A DNA stretch of 64,000 nt from the NCBI RefSeq assembly GCF_000170755.1, contig NZ_ABCK01000010.1:124001-188000 (forward strand), given 5' to 3'. Position 1 is the stretch's first letter; the number at the start of each line of letters is the position of its first letter. A model generated the notes under the pieces. It was not told the DNA's origin. It saw only the letters and a list, made by a program, of their open reading frames with translations, and did no database searches. This stretch comes from Lentisphaera araneosa HTCC2155 (GTDB lineage Bacteria; Verrucomicrobiota; Lentisphaeria; Lentisphaerales; Lentisphaeraceae). The position numbers and the translations under genes were made by a program. Positions 18,608 to 28,673 of the stretch are shown here, in pieces.

Positions 18608-20062
18608 ATGAACACCCAAAAAATAATAACCATGCTCACGGTAGTTGCCCTGGCCCTGGCCGGCCAGTTATCAGCTGCAGAAAACTCCAAGCCGCTTGCG
18701 GTGAGCAAGTCGAAACCGAACATCATTCTGGTTTTGACCGATGATATGGCGTGGGGAGAGTTGGGAATGAGCGGCAATCCAAAGATCAAAACGCCCAATA
18801 TTGATCGACTCTCTAAAGAGAGCCTTCGATTCACAAACTTTAATGTTGCTCCTACGTGCGCACCCTCAAGAGCTCAGATTATGAGTGGTAAACATGAATT
18901 TTCTGTTGGGGTGACTCATACGATATTAGATCGTATGAACCTCAGGGATGATATAACCATACTTCCTCAAATAATGAAACAAGGCGGTTATCAGACCGGT
19001 ATGGTTGGTAAATGGCATCTTTCAGAACCCGGTCACAAAACAGGTCTGACAGGGAAACCGTTGGAGCCTCATCGTCGTGGGTTTGATACAGCGATCTACA
19101 CCTTCAATCAGTTAGGGCGATTTAACCCGACTCTATCTCACAATGGAAAGAATAGTAAATATGAAGGTTATTGTGGGGATGTTGTTTTTGATGAGGGGAT
19201 AAAATGGATGGAGTCCTGCTCAAAAGAAAAGCCCTATTTTGCCTACCTTGCGACCAGTATACCTCATACCCCACTAGCGGCCCCACAGCGCTACAAAGAC
19301 TTGTATTCGGGTGCCAAGCTGAAAAATAATGAAAAAAACTACTATGCTATGATATCCGCAGTTGATGAGAATATAGGGAAGTTGATGACGTGGATGGCGA
19401 GTCGCAAAGACGATCGGGAGACCATTTTAATCTTTATGACAGATAATGGTCATGCCATTTCCGGACCAGACGGTGCTGGGCATAGTCGCGATGGAAGGTT
19501 GAAGAAGAACGGGCTCTATAATTTTGGTTTCCGTGGGGGAAAAACTCAATCATGGCGGGGTGCGACTTGTGTGCCATTCTTGATCCGGTGGCCTGGAGTG
19601 ACGACCTCGAATACAGAAAATAACACCTTGGCAAGTGGGATGGATATTCTTCCGACCTTTGCAGAAATTGCCGGAGTAGGCATAGATGATCTGGGGGTTC
19701 AAGGAGTGAGCCTGCTGCCTGATATTAAGGGTGAAAAATCAAACGTCACTAAAGACCGGTTATTGTTTAGTCATGTAGGCCGATGGAACGCCAGTGATCT
19801 TATGGAAACTTATAAATATAGATATGCAGCTATATTCAACAATCGCTACAGGTTGACCTGGGGAGAAAAAGGACACCCGGAGCTAAAAGATTACCTAAAT
19901 GATCGTGAAGAGGAGAAGGATATAACATCAGAACACCCAGAGCTGGTTCAGCGATTCAAACAAGAGTATGAGAAATGGTGGGAAGCTGCAAAAACAGGAA
20001 TGGTCAATGATCTTCATCAGCTCAAAACGGGAAAAATAAAGCGCCGCAAGGGAGGCGATTAG
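18608..20062 (+). CDS. Secreted S1 sulfatase
   Basis: 484 aa from ATG 18608, which starts a signal peptide (MNTQKIITMLTVVALALAGQL); the upstream in-frame extension to 18539 is not leader-like. The formylglycine site is CAPSR, with metal-binding LTDDMAWGE before it and GKWHL after it. TDNGHAISG is the distal metal site. It removes sulfate esters from glycans in the periplasm after Cys activation by a sulfatase-maturing enzyme (not in window). The stop codon sits directly at the junction with a copied fucosidase 3' end (20062), so the last residues may be non-native. Confidence 0.9.
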   Translation: MNTQKIITMLTVVALALAGQLSAAENSKPLAVSKSKPNIILVLTDDMAWGELGMSGNPKIKTPNIDRLSKESLRFTNFNVAPTCAPSRAQIMSGKHEFSVGVTHTILDRMNLRDDITILPQIMKQGGYQTGMVGKWHLSEPGHKTGLTGKPLEPHRRGFDTAIYTFNQLGRFNPTLSHNGKNSKYEGYCGDVVFDEGIKWMESCSKEKPYFAYLATSIPHTPLAAPQRYKDLYSGAKLKNNEKNYYAMISAVDENIGKLMTWMASRKDDRETILIFMTDNGHAISGPDGAGHSRDGRLKKNGLYNFGFRGGKTQSWRGATCVPFLIRWPGVTTSNTENNTLASGMDILPTFAEIAGVGIDDLGVQGVSLLPDIKGEKSNVTKDRLLFSHVGRWNASDLMETYKYRYAAIFNNRYRLTWGEKGHPELKDYLNDREEEKDITSEHPELVQRFKQEYEKWWEAAKTGMVNDLHQLKTGKIKRRKGGD

Positions 20063-20284
20063 AGACCTTCGTCGCTGCATCTTTGCGGGCATCCACTAAG
20101 CAATCTCTCGGAAGCTACCGCTGGATTGTGTGGGCAGTATCCCCTGTCACCATAGCGAGTGGCGGTGAAAATACCGCATTTCAAGAACTCTCGGTTGAAA
20201 CCGTAAAATAGGGGTCTAGGGACAATAGTCGGATGGTGCGTTCTTCACTATTTCGAATCACATTTTTTCAAAGGAAAAAATCGA
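20063..20284 (+). pseudogene. Duplicated 3' end of the fucosidase gene at 26321
   Basis: Encodes ETFVAASLRASTKQSLGSYR to the end of that protein (stop 20209-20211) plus about 70 bases of 3' flank; nearly identical to 28383-28603. No start. It is joined directly to the sulfatase stop codon, marking a recombination point. Confidence 0.85.
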
Positions 20285-20424
20285 ATCGGAGACCTAAGCG
20301 ACGGCTTCGATTATGGTAATCCGTAGATCCCAAGTCGCCTAAAGGAAAATTCAAAGGTAAGTTGCTAAAGTTGAACGTGAAATGATTTCAGCAGCGTTCG
20401 AAAAAATTAATAAAGGGATATAGC

Positions 20425-20650
20425 ATGATCACCCAAAAAATAACAACCATGCTCGCAGTAGCTACCCTGCCCCGTGCGGGTCAGCTATCTGCCCTGAAAA
20501 TTTTCACCTTGCCCCGGACGAAAAAGCTCACCGACTAAAAAAAGTGTTACGCCCTGCCTCCCCCTGCCTCTTAAGTTTAAGTATCATGCTTAAATGATGA
20601 AATTTAATACTTAAAATTAATGTAGGAGCTCTGCGTATGAAAGTTTTCAC
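20425..20650 (+). repeat. Orphan sulfatase signal peptide plus pseudopilin leader, copy 2
   Basis: ATG 20425 opens MITQKITTMLAVATLPRAGQ and stops at 20538 after 37 codons: a sulfatase signal peptide with no enzyme. The GTGTTACGC/CCTGCCTCCCC leader (20544) and AGGAG then lead to a pseudopilin start, MKVFTLIEG, that stops after nine codons (about 20638-20667). This is a second copy of 17530-17760 with both genes amputated. Confidence 0.7.
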
Positions 20651-20667
20651 TCTAATTGAAGGCTAAA

Positions 20668-20922
20668 TATTGGCTAAGACCGTGGGCAAAAATATAAAGC
20701 AATTACTGTGACAAATACTTGGGACTTTTGTAATATTCCTCGTACCAGTTCCTCAAGTTTTACCAGCTCGTGAAAAAAACAACATCCTGTTTTGTCTTTT
20801 ATAGATTCCCGCTAAACCAATACATAAACCCTAAGCAAAAATTCTTACACTTCCCATAGCCTATTTGCTAGAAAATAGACCAAAATATACTAGCTCAGTT
20901 AAACCCTAATATAGATTACTTT
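20668..20922. other. Intergenic region with no recognisable gene
   Basis: AT-rich spacer between the truncated pseudopilin start and the ThuA-fusion gene. No TTGTTACGC motif, no clear hairpin, no conserved reading frame seen. Confidence 0.5.
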
Positions 20923-23900
20923 ATGCGCTTTATTTCACTTTTAATTCTCCTTGCGATCAACGCAATGGCCTCGCAACCAAATATACTAATTTTCTCAAAA
21001 ACGGCTGGTTTTAGGCACGATTCCATTGAAGTTGGAGCTCAAGCCTTAAGTCAACTACTTGAAAAAAATGACTATAATTGCATACACTCAGAAGATAGTC
21101 AGCTTTTTAATGATAAAAATTTAAAACAATTCCGCGCAATTATTTTCTTGAGCACTACGGGTGATATTTTAAACAAAGAACAACAATTAGCATTTCAGCG
21201 TTTTATCCAAGCTGGAGGTGGTTTTGTTGGCATTCATGCTGCTAGTGATACCGAGTATAACTGGGCTTGGTACATGCGCTTAATCGGGGCACAATTTTCT
21301 AGTCACCCACAAACACAAACTGCTGTTCAAGAAAAATGTGCCTGCGAGCACCCCTCCACGGATTTTTTACCCAATCGTTGGAGTCGTAAAGATGAATGGT
21401 ATAATTTCAAAAATTTCTCTCCCAATATCACCCCACTCCTCAACTTAGATGAATCAACTTATCAAGGAGGTCAGAATGGCGACTACCATCCCTCGGCTTG
21501 GTTTCAAGAATACGATGGCGGGCGAATGTTTTATACCGCTGGTGGGCACACCAAAGAATCTTTTAAAGAACCCCTCTTTCTCAAGCACATCTTAGGGGGG
21601 GTCGACTACGTCTGCTCAGGACCTGAAATAGACTACAATAAGGTTTTACCCGATGATGAAAATTTTTCAATAAAAGAATTGAGCTCAGGTTTAGAGGACC
21701 CTATTGCAATTGCGGTCAGCGCAAGTGATCAAGTCTTCATTATTGAGCGCAAGGGTGCTGTAAAACTTCAAGCTCAGGGCCAAACGAAAAAAATATTTCA
21801 GCTCGATGCCATACATAAAGAGATCGCTCAAGGTGGCGATAATATCGCCAAAGAATGCGGAGGCCTTGGAATCGCTTTAGATCCAGATTTTTCACAAAAT
21901 CAATATATCTATATTTATTATTCGCCAAAAGAAAAGTCGTGTAATCGTCTGTCTCGCTTTACTTTTAAAAACAATACTTTGATTAACGAGGTCAAAATTC
22001 TAGATGTCGATACTGATCGCACTCATCAAACCTGCCACGAAGGTGGTAGCTTAGCCTTTGGCAATAATCGTCAACTCTTTATTTCCACAGGAGATAACAC
22101 CAACCCCTTTGCCTCCAATGGTTCTGCTCCAATTAACGAGAAGCCCGAGCAAAAATTTTACGACGCTCAACGTTCGGCTGCAAATAGTAATGATCTACGT
22201 GGATCCATTTTACGGATCACAATTAATAAAGATGCTAGTTACAGCATCCCGGCGGGAAACCTTTACCCACAAGGACAAGCTAAAACACGGCCCGAGATTT
22301 ATATCAAAGGCTGCCGTAACCCCTATAAAATGTCGCTTGACAAGGATACTGAGACTATTTATTGGGGAGAAGTTGGCCCCGATGCCAGCAATAATTCTAG
22401 ACGTGGTCCCATGGGTTATGACGAATTAAACCGTGCTAAGCGTGCTGGTTATTATGGTTGGCCCTACTTTGTCGGTGATCAAGCTTATAGTGACTTTGAT
22501 TTCAAAACAGCTCAGGTTTCGGCACCCTTTGCCAATCCCGCTAGTAATGATTCTCCCAATAATACGGGGCTGAATAAACTACCTGAGTTTAATGCCCCAA
22601 TTTTAATGTATCCCTATAAAAAGCTTGATAACTTTCCTGATTTAGGCAATGGCAGTCGTAATGCCATGGCAGGCCCTTTTTATAATCAACAAATGCGCAG
22701 CAAAAGTTTTCCCGCCTACTTTGATGAGACTCTTTTCTTTTATGATTGGGCCCGCGCAAAAATCTTCCTCATAAAATTTAATGAACAAAATAAAATCCAT
22801 TCTCTGACGCCCTTTTTGAGTAATCATTCTTTAGTTCATCCTATAGATATTCAACAAAGCCCAAAGGGAGAAATCTATATTTTGAATTATGGTTCTGGTT
22901 GGTGGAATAATAACGATGGTACACTCAAGAAAGTTACTTTTGAGGGCTTTAATCGTCGACCCATCATTAGTATGAGCGCTGATAAGCGTGATGGTCCCCT
23001 TCCCTTACAAGTTCAATTCTCAGCTCGCGATAGCTATGATAAAGATGGCGATAATTTAACTTATCACTGGGATTTTGGCAATGGTCAGAGTTCGCAGGAA
23101 ATCAATCCAAAAATCACCTACACTAAGCCTAGTATTTATACTGTAAAATTAACCATAAAAGATAGTGCTGGTAAAATGAGCACTAAACAAATACAAATTT
23201 TTGCTGGCAATGAACGGCCACAGGTCGAACTCCTAAGTCTGAGTACCGGCCCTAAGCTGTTTACATGGGGTAAAGAAATAAGCTATGTGGTCAAGGCTAC
23301 AGATAAAGAAGATGGCCTTATTGATCCCAGTTTAATTGAAGTCACTGCGGAGTATCGCCCAGATGGCTCCCTCCCCACCACTAATGATGAGCTTGCAGAC
23401 CCACGCCTTGAAGGAATGAATCTATTACATGAAGGAACTCAACTGATCGTCTCTAATAATTGCTTGACTTGTCACCAATCACAAGCTAAGTCGATTGGGC
23501 CTTCTTATGCGCAAATCGCAGAAAAATACGCTGATAGTGCCAAAAATAGGAATTACCTTATCAAAAAATTAAAAACTGGTGGTAATGGCGCTTGGGGTCA
23601 CATGCCCATGCCTCCACAAGCTCACATTAATGATGATAAACTCAATAAAATGGTCTCTGCAATCATGGAGATGGCTAAGCCATCCAACTTAATTAGTAAA
23701 GGCAAAAACGGTCGCCTACGCTTTATCGAAAAACCCAAAAAACAGCGCGATAGCCAAGGCATTTATGTTGTCAAAGCCAGCTATAAAGATAAGGGCAATT
23801 CTTTGGTGCCAAGCCTCATGGGTACATCAAAGACCTTTGTACTCTCTCCAGCCATTTTAATCGATGACAACAAGGCCGTACTAAATACACGTCAAGCTAT

Positions 23901-24255
23901 CATTGATGGTACTCATGCCCGCAAGGAAGGTGATCATAATATTGGTTATTATGAAAATATCGATACGTCTATCTATTGGAATTTATATGTTGATAATCCA
24001 GGTAAGTATAATGTTACCTTGTACCAATCTTGCCCCAAAGATAAAGCAGGTAGTAGCTTTGAACTGCAAGTTCCCGGTAGTCAATTAAAGGGGATTATTA
24101 AAGGTACTAATAACTGGACGGATTACACCAGAGTAGAACTCGGGGTGATAAATATACCTCACCCTGGCACACAAAAATTTATCTTTAAGCCTACACAAAT
24201 TAATCATGGTGTCTTAGCCAATATCAAGAGCATCGTTTTACAGCGACTGAAATAG
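20923..24255 (+). CDS. ThuA / sugar-dehydrogenase propeller / PKD / cytochrome c / CBM fusion
   Basis: 1110 aa with a signal peptide. Order: a ThuA-like domain (about 18-235; KTAGFRHDSIEVG, GGFVGIHAASDTEYNW, YTAGGHTKESF); a PQQ/GSDH-type propeller (about 250-680; ECGGLGIALDPDF, YIYYSP, NSNDLRGSILRI); a PKD domain (about 690-770; YHWDFGNGQSSQE); a cytochrome c domain with C847-L-T-C850-H and Met in HMPMPP; then a CBM6/jelly-roll end (about 965-1110). The design suggests a secreted sugar oxidase with its own electron outlet and glycan anchor. Such fusions are characteristic of PVC and Bacteroidetes genomes. Substrate unknown. Confidence 0.85.
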   Translation: MRFISLLILLAINAMASQPNILIFSKTAGFRHDSIEVGAQALSQLLEKNDYNCIHSEDSQLFNDKNLKQFRAIIFLSTTGDILNKEQQLAFQRFIQAGGGFVGIHAASDTEYNWAWYMRLIGAQFSSHPQTQTAVQEKCACEHPSTDFLPNRWSRKDEWYNFKNFSPNITPLLNLDESTYQGGQNGDYHPSAWFQEYDGGRMFYTAGGHTKESFKEPLFLKHILGGVDYVCSGPEIDYNKVLPDDENFSIKELSSGLEDPIAIAVSASDQVFIIERKGAVKLQAQGQTKKIFQLDAIHKEIAQGGDNIAKECGGLGIALDPDFSQNQYIYIYYSPKEKSCNRLSRFTFKNNTLINEVKILDVDTDRTHQTCHEGGSLAFGNNRQLFISTGDNTNPFASNGSAPINEKPEQKFYDAQRSAANSNDLRGSILRITINKDASYSIPAGNLYPQGQAKTRPEIYIKGCRNPYKMSLDKDTETIYWGEVGPDASNNSRRGPMGYDELNRAKRAGYYGWPYFVGDQAYSDFDFKTAQVSAPFANPASNDSPNNTGLNKLPEFNAPILMYPYKKLDNFPDLGNGSRNAMAGPFYNQQMRSKSFPAYFDETLFFYDWARAKIFLIKFNEQNKIHSLTPFLSNHSLVHPIDIQQSPKGEIYILNYGSGWWNNNDGTLKKVTFEGFNRRPIISMSADKRDGPLPLQVQFSARDSYDKDGDNLTYHWDFGNGQSSQEINPKITYTKPSIYTVKLTIKDSAGKMSTKQIQIFAGNERPQVELLSLSTGPKLFTWGKEISYVVKATDKEDGLIDPSLIEVTAEYRPDGSLPTTNDELADPRLEGMNLLHEGTQLIVSNNCLTCHQSQAKSIGPSYAQIAEKYADSAKNRNYLIKKLKTGGNGAWGHMPMPPQAHINDDKLNKMVSAIMEMAKPSNLISKGKNGRLRFIEKPKKQRDSQGIYVVKASYKDKGNSLVPSLMGTSKTFVLSPAILIDDNKAVLNTRQAIIDGTHARKEGDHNIGYYENIDTSIYWNLYVDNPGKYNVTLYQSCPKDKAGSSFELQVPGSQLKGIIKGTNNWTDYTRVELGVINIPHPGTQKFIFKPTQINHGVLANIKSIVLQRLK

Positions 24256-24355
24256 TTTAAAGTTCAATGACTAAGGTGCTGAATGAGCATCCATAAGCAC
24301 CTGAGTTCATCTCTTTCCACAAAAACTTAGTTAAACAAACAACAACAAACCAAAC

Positions 24356-26299
24356 ATGATAAAAACACTCATATTCACAGTAGTTGCACTGACCATGACA
24401 AGTCAGTTATCTGCCGCCGAAACAGCTAGCAAAAAGCCCAACTTCATGTTTATCTTTGCCGATGATCAAAGCTATGAATCGATCGGTGCGTACGGACAAT
24501 TGAATATAAAAACGCCGAATCTTGACCGTTTGGTGAAACGTGGGATATCATTTACCCATACCTATAATATGGGAGCTTGGGGTGGAGCAGTATGTGTTGC
24601 CAGCCGGGCCATGCTCAACTCGGGTCGCTTTGTCAACCGAGCTGAGAAAGGTGTGAAACAGTACCCGCACTGGTCTCAAATTATGAATAGCGCCGGCTAT
24701 ACCACGTACATGACAGGTAAATGGCACGTACACGGTAACCCGCGTTTTGACGTCATGAAGGATGTACGTGGTGGTATGCCGAACCAGACTCCAGCACGCT
24801 ACAAACGTACCTTTAAGCCCGAGCTCTATGAGAGCGAGTGGTTGCCGTGGGACAAAAGACAGCAAGGGTTTTGGAGAGGCGGGACCCACTGGACTCAGGT
24901 GGTGGCCGACAATACCCTGACCTTCTTTGAAAAGGTCAAGAATGATAACAAGCCCTTCTTCATGTACCTGGCCTTTAACGCGCCCCATGACCCTCGTCAG
25001 GCTCCGAAAGAGTATGTGGATATGTACCCGCTTGATTCTATCAAAATCCCGGAGAACTATATGCCTGAGTACCCGTATGCAGCAGAGATTTGCGGAAAAA
25101 AACTACGAGACGAAGTTCTGGCACCCTATCCGCGTACGACGTATGCCGTAAAACGAAACCGTCAGGAGTACTATGCCTCCATCACCTATATGGACCACCA
25201 TATCGGGCGTATGCTGGATGCTTTGGAAGCGAGTGGAAAAGCGGAAAATACCTACATTATCTTTACTGCTGACCACGGTCTGGCTGCAGGCCATCACGGA
25301 CTCATGGGCAAACAGAGCATGTATGAGCACTCCATGCGTCCTCCTTTTATTGTTGTCGGGCCGGGAATCAAGCAAAATTCCAAAATTGATACGCCAATCT
25401 ACCTTCAGGATGCGATGGCTACAGCAATTGAGCTGGCTGGAGTGGAGAAGCCGGCACATGTGGAATTCAAAAGTCTGATGCCTTTGATCAAGGGAGAGAA
25501 GACGGTTCAGTACGATAGGATTTACGGCAAGTATATGAACACTCAGCGCATGATTCTGAAGGATGACTGGAAACTTATCTTCTATCCACATGCGGCAAAG
25601 AAAATGCGCCTTTTCAACATTAAGAACGATCCGGCTGAGATGAATGATTTAATCGATAACCCTGAGTACGCCACAAAGATACAGGAGTTAAAGAGAGAAT
25701 TTGTTGAACTTCAGAAAGAGATGGGAGATCCACTCGATGTTGATAAGCCCGGTAAACTGATTACGTGGGAGTCACAAAACAAAGGGTACGCTGACAAATT
25801 GACGCGCCATTGGGCTGCGAATAAAGGGCATAAGAATGCTGCCACAAAATCATCAAAACCACGACTGGATGCGTCGGTCAGTGCCAGTGCAAACACTGAA
25901 GGCAAACACAGACCAGAGACACTGGTGGACGGGAACTACGGCACCAAATATTTCCATGGCAACCCCACATTTCCGGCCTCCTTTGTTTTCTCATTAAAAG
26001 GGTCGTCAATGACAGCAACAACATACACCATTGTCAGTGGCAATGACATGCCTGAGCGCGATCCGAAGTCATGGGAGCTTTTGGGCTCCAATGATGGAAA
26101 AAACTGGACGTCGCTGGATAAACGTACCGATGAGCAGTTCACCTCCCGTCTTCAAGCGCGAGATTTCAAAGTAGCCACTGGTCAGGCATTCAGCAAGTAC
26201 AAACTTGTGGTTACAGAATCAGTTAAAAAGTCCTCTGGTCTTCAATTCGCCGAAGTACACCTGGACACAAAGCCAGCAGCTTCAAAGGCTGAATATTAA
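24356..26299 (+). CDS. Secreted S1 sulfatase with C-terminal discoidin-like domain
   Basis: 647 aa, signal peptide MIKTLIFTVVALTMTSQLSA. The formylglycine motif is CVASR, so Ala replaces the usual Pro or Ala/Ser set, still within the C-x-[PA]-S-R rule. FADDQSYESIGAYG, GKWHVHGNP and TADHGLAAGHHGLMGK complete the active site. Residues about 505-640 form a discoidin-type domain (HRPETLVDGNYGTKY, KSWELLGSNDGKNW) that may bind glycan. The gene and its neighbour to 28531 are visibly richer in G+C than the cytochrome genes, suggesting joint acquisition. It is followed after 21 bases by a fucosidase. Confidence 0.9.
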   Translation: MIKTLIFTVVALTMTSQLSAAETASKKPNFMFIFADDQSYESIGAYGQLNIKTPNLDRLVKRGISFTHTYNMGAWGGAVCVASRAMLNSGRFVNRAEKGVKQYPHWSQIMNSAGYTTYMTGKWHVHGNPRFDVMKDVRGGMPNQTPARYKRTFKPELYESEWLPWDKRQQGFWRGGTHWTQVVADNTLTFFEKVKNDNKPFFMYLAFNAPHDPRQAPKEYVDMYPLDSIKIPENYMPEYPYAAEICGKKLRDEVLAPYPRTTYAVKRNRQEYYASITYMDHHIGRMLDALEASGKAENTYIIFTADHGLAAGHHGLMGKQSMYEHSMRPPFIVVGPGIKQNSKIDTPIYLQDAMATAIELAGVEKPAHVEFKSLMPLIKGEKTVQYDRIYGKYMNTQRMILKDDWKLIFYPHAAKKMRLFNIKNDPAEMNDLIDNPEYATKIQELKREFVELQKEMGDPLDVDKPGKLITWESQNKGYADKLTRHWAANKGHKNAATKSSKPRLDASVSASANTEGKHRPETLVDGNYGTKYFHGNPTFPASFVFSLKGSSMTATTYTIVSGNDMPERDPKSWELLGSNDGKNWTSLDKRTDEQFTSRLQARDFKVATGQAFSKYKLVVTESVKKSSGLQFAEVHLDTKPAASKAEY

Positions 26300-26320
26300 A
26301 AAATCCTTAAAGGATATAGC

Positions 26321-28531
26321 ATGATCACAAAAAAAATAAAAACTAGCCTCACGGTTGCTTCCCTAGTCCTTGCCGGCCAGTCATCATTCGCGAACGATAG
26401 CGATAAGCATAAGCCTGCAGGGGAGTTCGTTCAATCGAAAGAGGCCGAATCGCTAACGCCGGAGAATGCATTGCCCGTGTACGACGGCAGTTGGGAAGCA
26501 CTGCAAAAGATGCCGGTCCCCGCCTGGTTTGATGACGGTAAGATAGGGATCTTCATTCACTGGGGACCTTATAGTGTGATTGGCTACCACAAGAACGGAC
26601 GCGGCTATGCCGAACATGTACCCAAGATGATTTACAGGGATAAGCATAATTATTACGGCTCTATGAAGAAGCGCTGGGGCAGTAAGCCTCCAGAATTTGG
26701 ATATAAGGACATTATTCCCGAGTTCAAGGCCGAAAAATGGGATCCCGACGCGTGGGCTAAACTGTTCAAAGATGTCGGCGCTAAATATGTGGTACTGACG
26801 GCAGAACACCATGATGGCTGGGCCAACTGGGATTCCGAACTTACACCGTGGAATGCCGTCGATAGAGGTCCGAAACGGGACATTGTCGGCGACCTGGGCG
26901 AAGCGGTGAAAAAACTGGGACTCAAATATGCGCCTTCTTATCACCGAGAGCGGCACCAGACTTTCTTTGCGAAGAAATCTTATACGGTGAACGCGGAGCC
27001 TCTGCCGGATATTGCGGAGGAGATAAAGCGCGTGCCTGAAGCTGCCTCCCTCTATGGCCCATTTGGCGTAACGAAAGCATTTGTCGATGACTACGTGGCG
27101 CGTTGGAAGGAAATCCAGGAGAAATACCATCCCGACTTTCTGTGGATGGATGACTTCCCGATCTATACCCGTGATGGCAACAATGTGCGAGCAGGAGTCG
27201 CTAGACCGGAGGTCAAATATTTCGACGACCAAGTCCGAGGCATGATCACCGACTTCATGAACCACGGTGCTGCGCGTGGACAGGCGGTCTACGTGAACAA
27301 CAAGGGTGGCAACCGCAACTGGCCGGATGGGGTCGGGTGTCTCGAGAAGGACAACCTGAAGCTCAAGGTGATCGGTCCAAAGTGGCAAAGCTGCACGACC
27401 TTTGGCACCTCTTTTGGCTTCCTCGAAAATGATCAATATAAATCTATAAAAAACATTATCCACGAGATGATCGAGGTCGTCAGTCGCAACGGAAACTTCT
27501 TGGTCAACATCGGGCCGAAAGCCGATGGGACGATTCCGGAGCCGCAGATGGAGCGTTTGCGTGCCATGGGCGAGTGGTTAAAAATCAATGCCGCTGCTAT
27601 TTATGGTAGTCGTTACTGGAAAGTCTGTGGTCAGAAGCGTGACCATATCGCCTTCACCACCAACGGAAAGAAGCTCTACGCGATCAAGCTGCAAGAACCG
27701 AAGGCCGCTTTCACCATCACCGGCACGGCAGGCTGGAGCGCGGAGCAGATTCAGGGCGTTCGCTTGTTAGGCTCGGATGCTACAATTGCATGGCAGATGA
27801 CTGAACAAGGCCTACGCATTACACCGCCCGCAGACTTGGGCACGAGCATGTACGCATGGACTTTTGAGATCATGACTGACGAGGAGCAGCATACCCCCAA
27901 CGTGATCGTCAAGAGCGCTGCGATAGCCCTGAAGGGAACGAAGCAGGTCGATCTTGACGGGTACCATCATGGTCCGGCTCGTCACCCAAAGGTAAAGCCT
28001 TTCATCATCGAAGGAGCCGCGATAAGCACCGAAGTATCGTCAAAAAGAGATGGATTTAAGAAAATATCAGCCCCAAAGGCATCTGAATATCAGGTATATT
28101 CAAATCAGCCAACGAACAATGACCCCATTGCGACTTTGACCGATGGTAAACTTAGTAATGGCTTCGGTCCCATTTTTGGCAATGGCACCCACAATGGAGC
28201 TTACAAAATGGATCTCGGCACGGTTAAAGAAGTGTCTGCTATTACGACTTGGTCGGCGAATAAAAAGAATGTTCGCGGCGCACAAAAATTAGTGATCTAT
28301 GCGAGTCGCTCGGAGACCGACCCCGGTTGGGATCTAAGTAAGTACAGCGTATTGGGAATCATCGACACAGGTAAGGCGAAAGAGACCTTCGTCGCTGCAT
28401 CTTTGCGGGCATCCGCTAAGCAATCTCTCGGAAGCTACCGCTGGATTGTGTGGGCAGTATCCCCTGTCACCACAGCGAGTGGCGGTGAAAATACCGCATT
28501 TCAAGAACTCTCGGTTGAAACCGTAAAATAA
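26321..28531 (+). CDS. Alpha-L-fucosidase, GH29, with discoidin-like C-terminus
   Basis: 736 aa; AAGGA precedes ATG 26321 by six bases. Signal peptide ends near QSSFAN. GH29 core: WFDDGKIGIFIHWGPYS, KYVVLTAEHHDGWANWDS, HPDFLWMDDFPIY with the probable nucleophile Asp, and NFLVNIGPKADGTIPE. The last 150 residues are discoidin-like (PIATLTDGKLSNGFGP). Probably an operon with the sulfatase just upstream: together they would strip sulfate and fucose from fucoidan-type glycans. Part of its 3' end is copied at 20063. A minus-strand frame inside it is only a shadow. Confidence 0.9.
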   Translation: MITKKIKTSLTVASLVLAGQSSFANDSDKHKPAGEFVQSKEAESLTPENALPVYDGSWEALQKMPVPAWFDDGKIGIFIHWGPYSVIGYHKNGRGYAEHVPKMIYRDKHNYYGSMKKRWGSKPPEFGYKDIIPEFKAEKWDPDAWAKLFKDVGAKYVVLTAEHHDGWANWDSELTPWNAVDRGPKRDIVGDLGEAVKKLGLKYAPSYHRERHQTFFAKKSYTVNAEPLPDIAEEIKRVPEAASLYGPFGVTKAFVDDYVARWKEIQEKYHPDFLWMDDFPIYTRDGNNVRAGVARPEVKYFDDQVRGMITDFMNHGAARGQAVYVNNKGGNRNWPDGVGCLEKDNLKLKVIGPKWQSCTTFGTSFGFLENDQYKSIKNIIHEMIEVVSRNGNFLVNIGPKADGTIPEPQMERLRAMGEWLKINAAAIYGSRYWKVCGQKRDHIAFTTNGKKLYAIKLQEPKAAFTITGTAGWSAEQIQGVRLLGSDATIAWQMTEQGLRITPPADLGTSMYAWTFEIMTDEEQHTPNVIVKSAAIALKGTKQVDLDGYHHGPARHPKVKPFIIEGAAISTEVSSKRDGFKKISAPKASEYQVYSNQPTNNDPIATLTDGKLSNGFGPIFGNGTHNGAYKMDLGTVKEVSAITTWSANKKNVRGAQKLVIYASRSETDPGWDLSKYSVLGIIDTGKAKETFVAASLRASAKQSLGSYRWIVWAVSPVTTASGGENTAFQELSVETVK

Positions 28532-28673
28532 GGGTCTGGGGACGATAGTCGGATGGTGCGTTCTTCACTATTTCGAATCACATCTTTTCAAAGGAAAAAT
28601 CGGATTTTCAGTGGAATGTTCTGCATGATTTCCATTAAGACTTAGTTAAATAAACAACAAGGAATGAAATAAA

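Noticed and set aside
26453-27463. 336-residue minus-strand ORF
   Set aside because: Lies wholly inside the fucosidase gene with clear GH29 motifs; a shadow frame in G+C-rich DNA. The same holds for the 363-residue frame at 30893-31984 inside a sulfatase.
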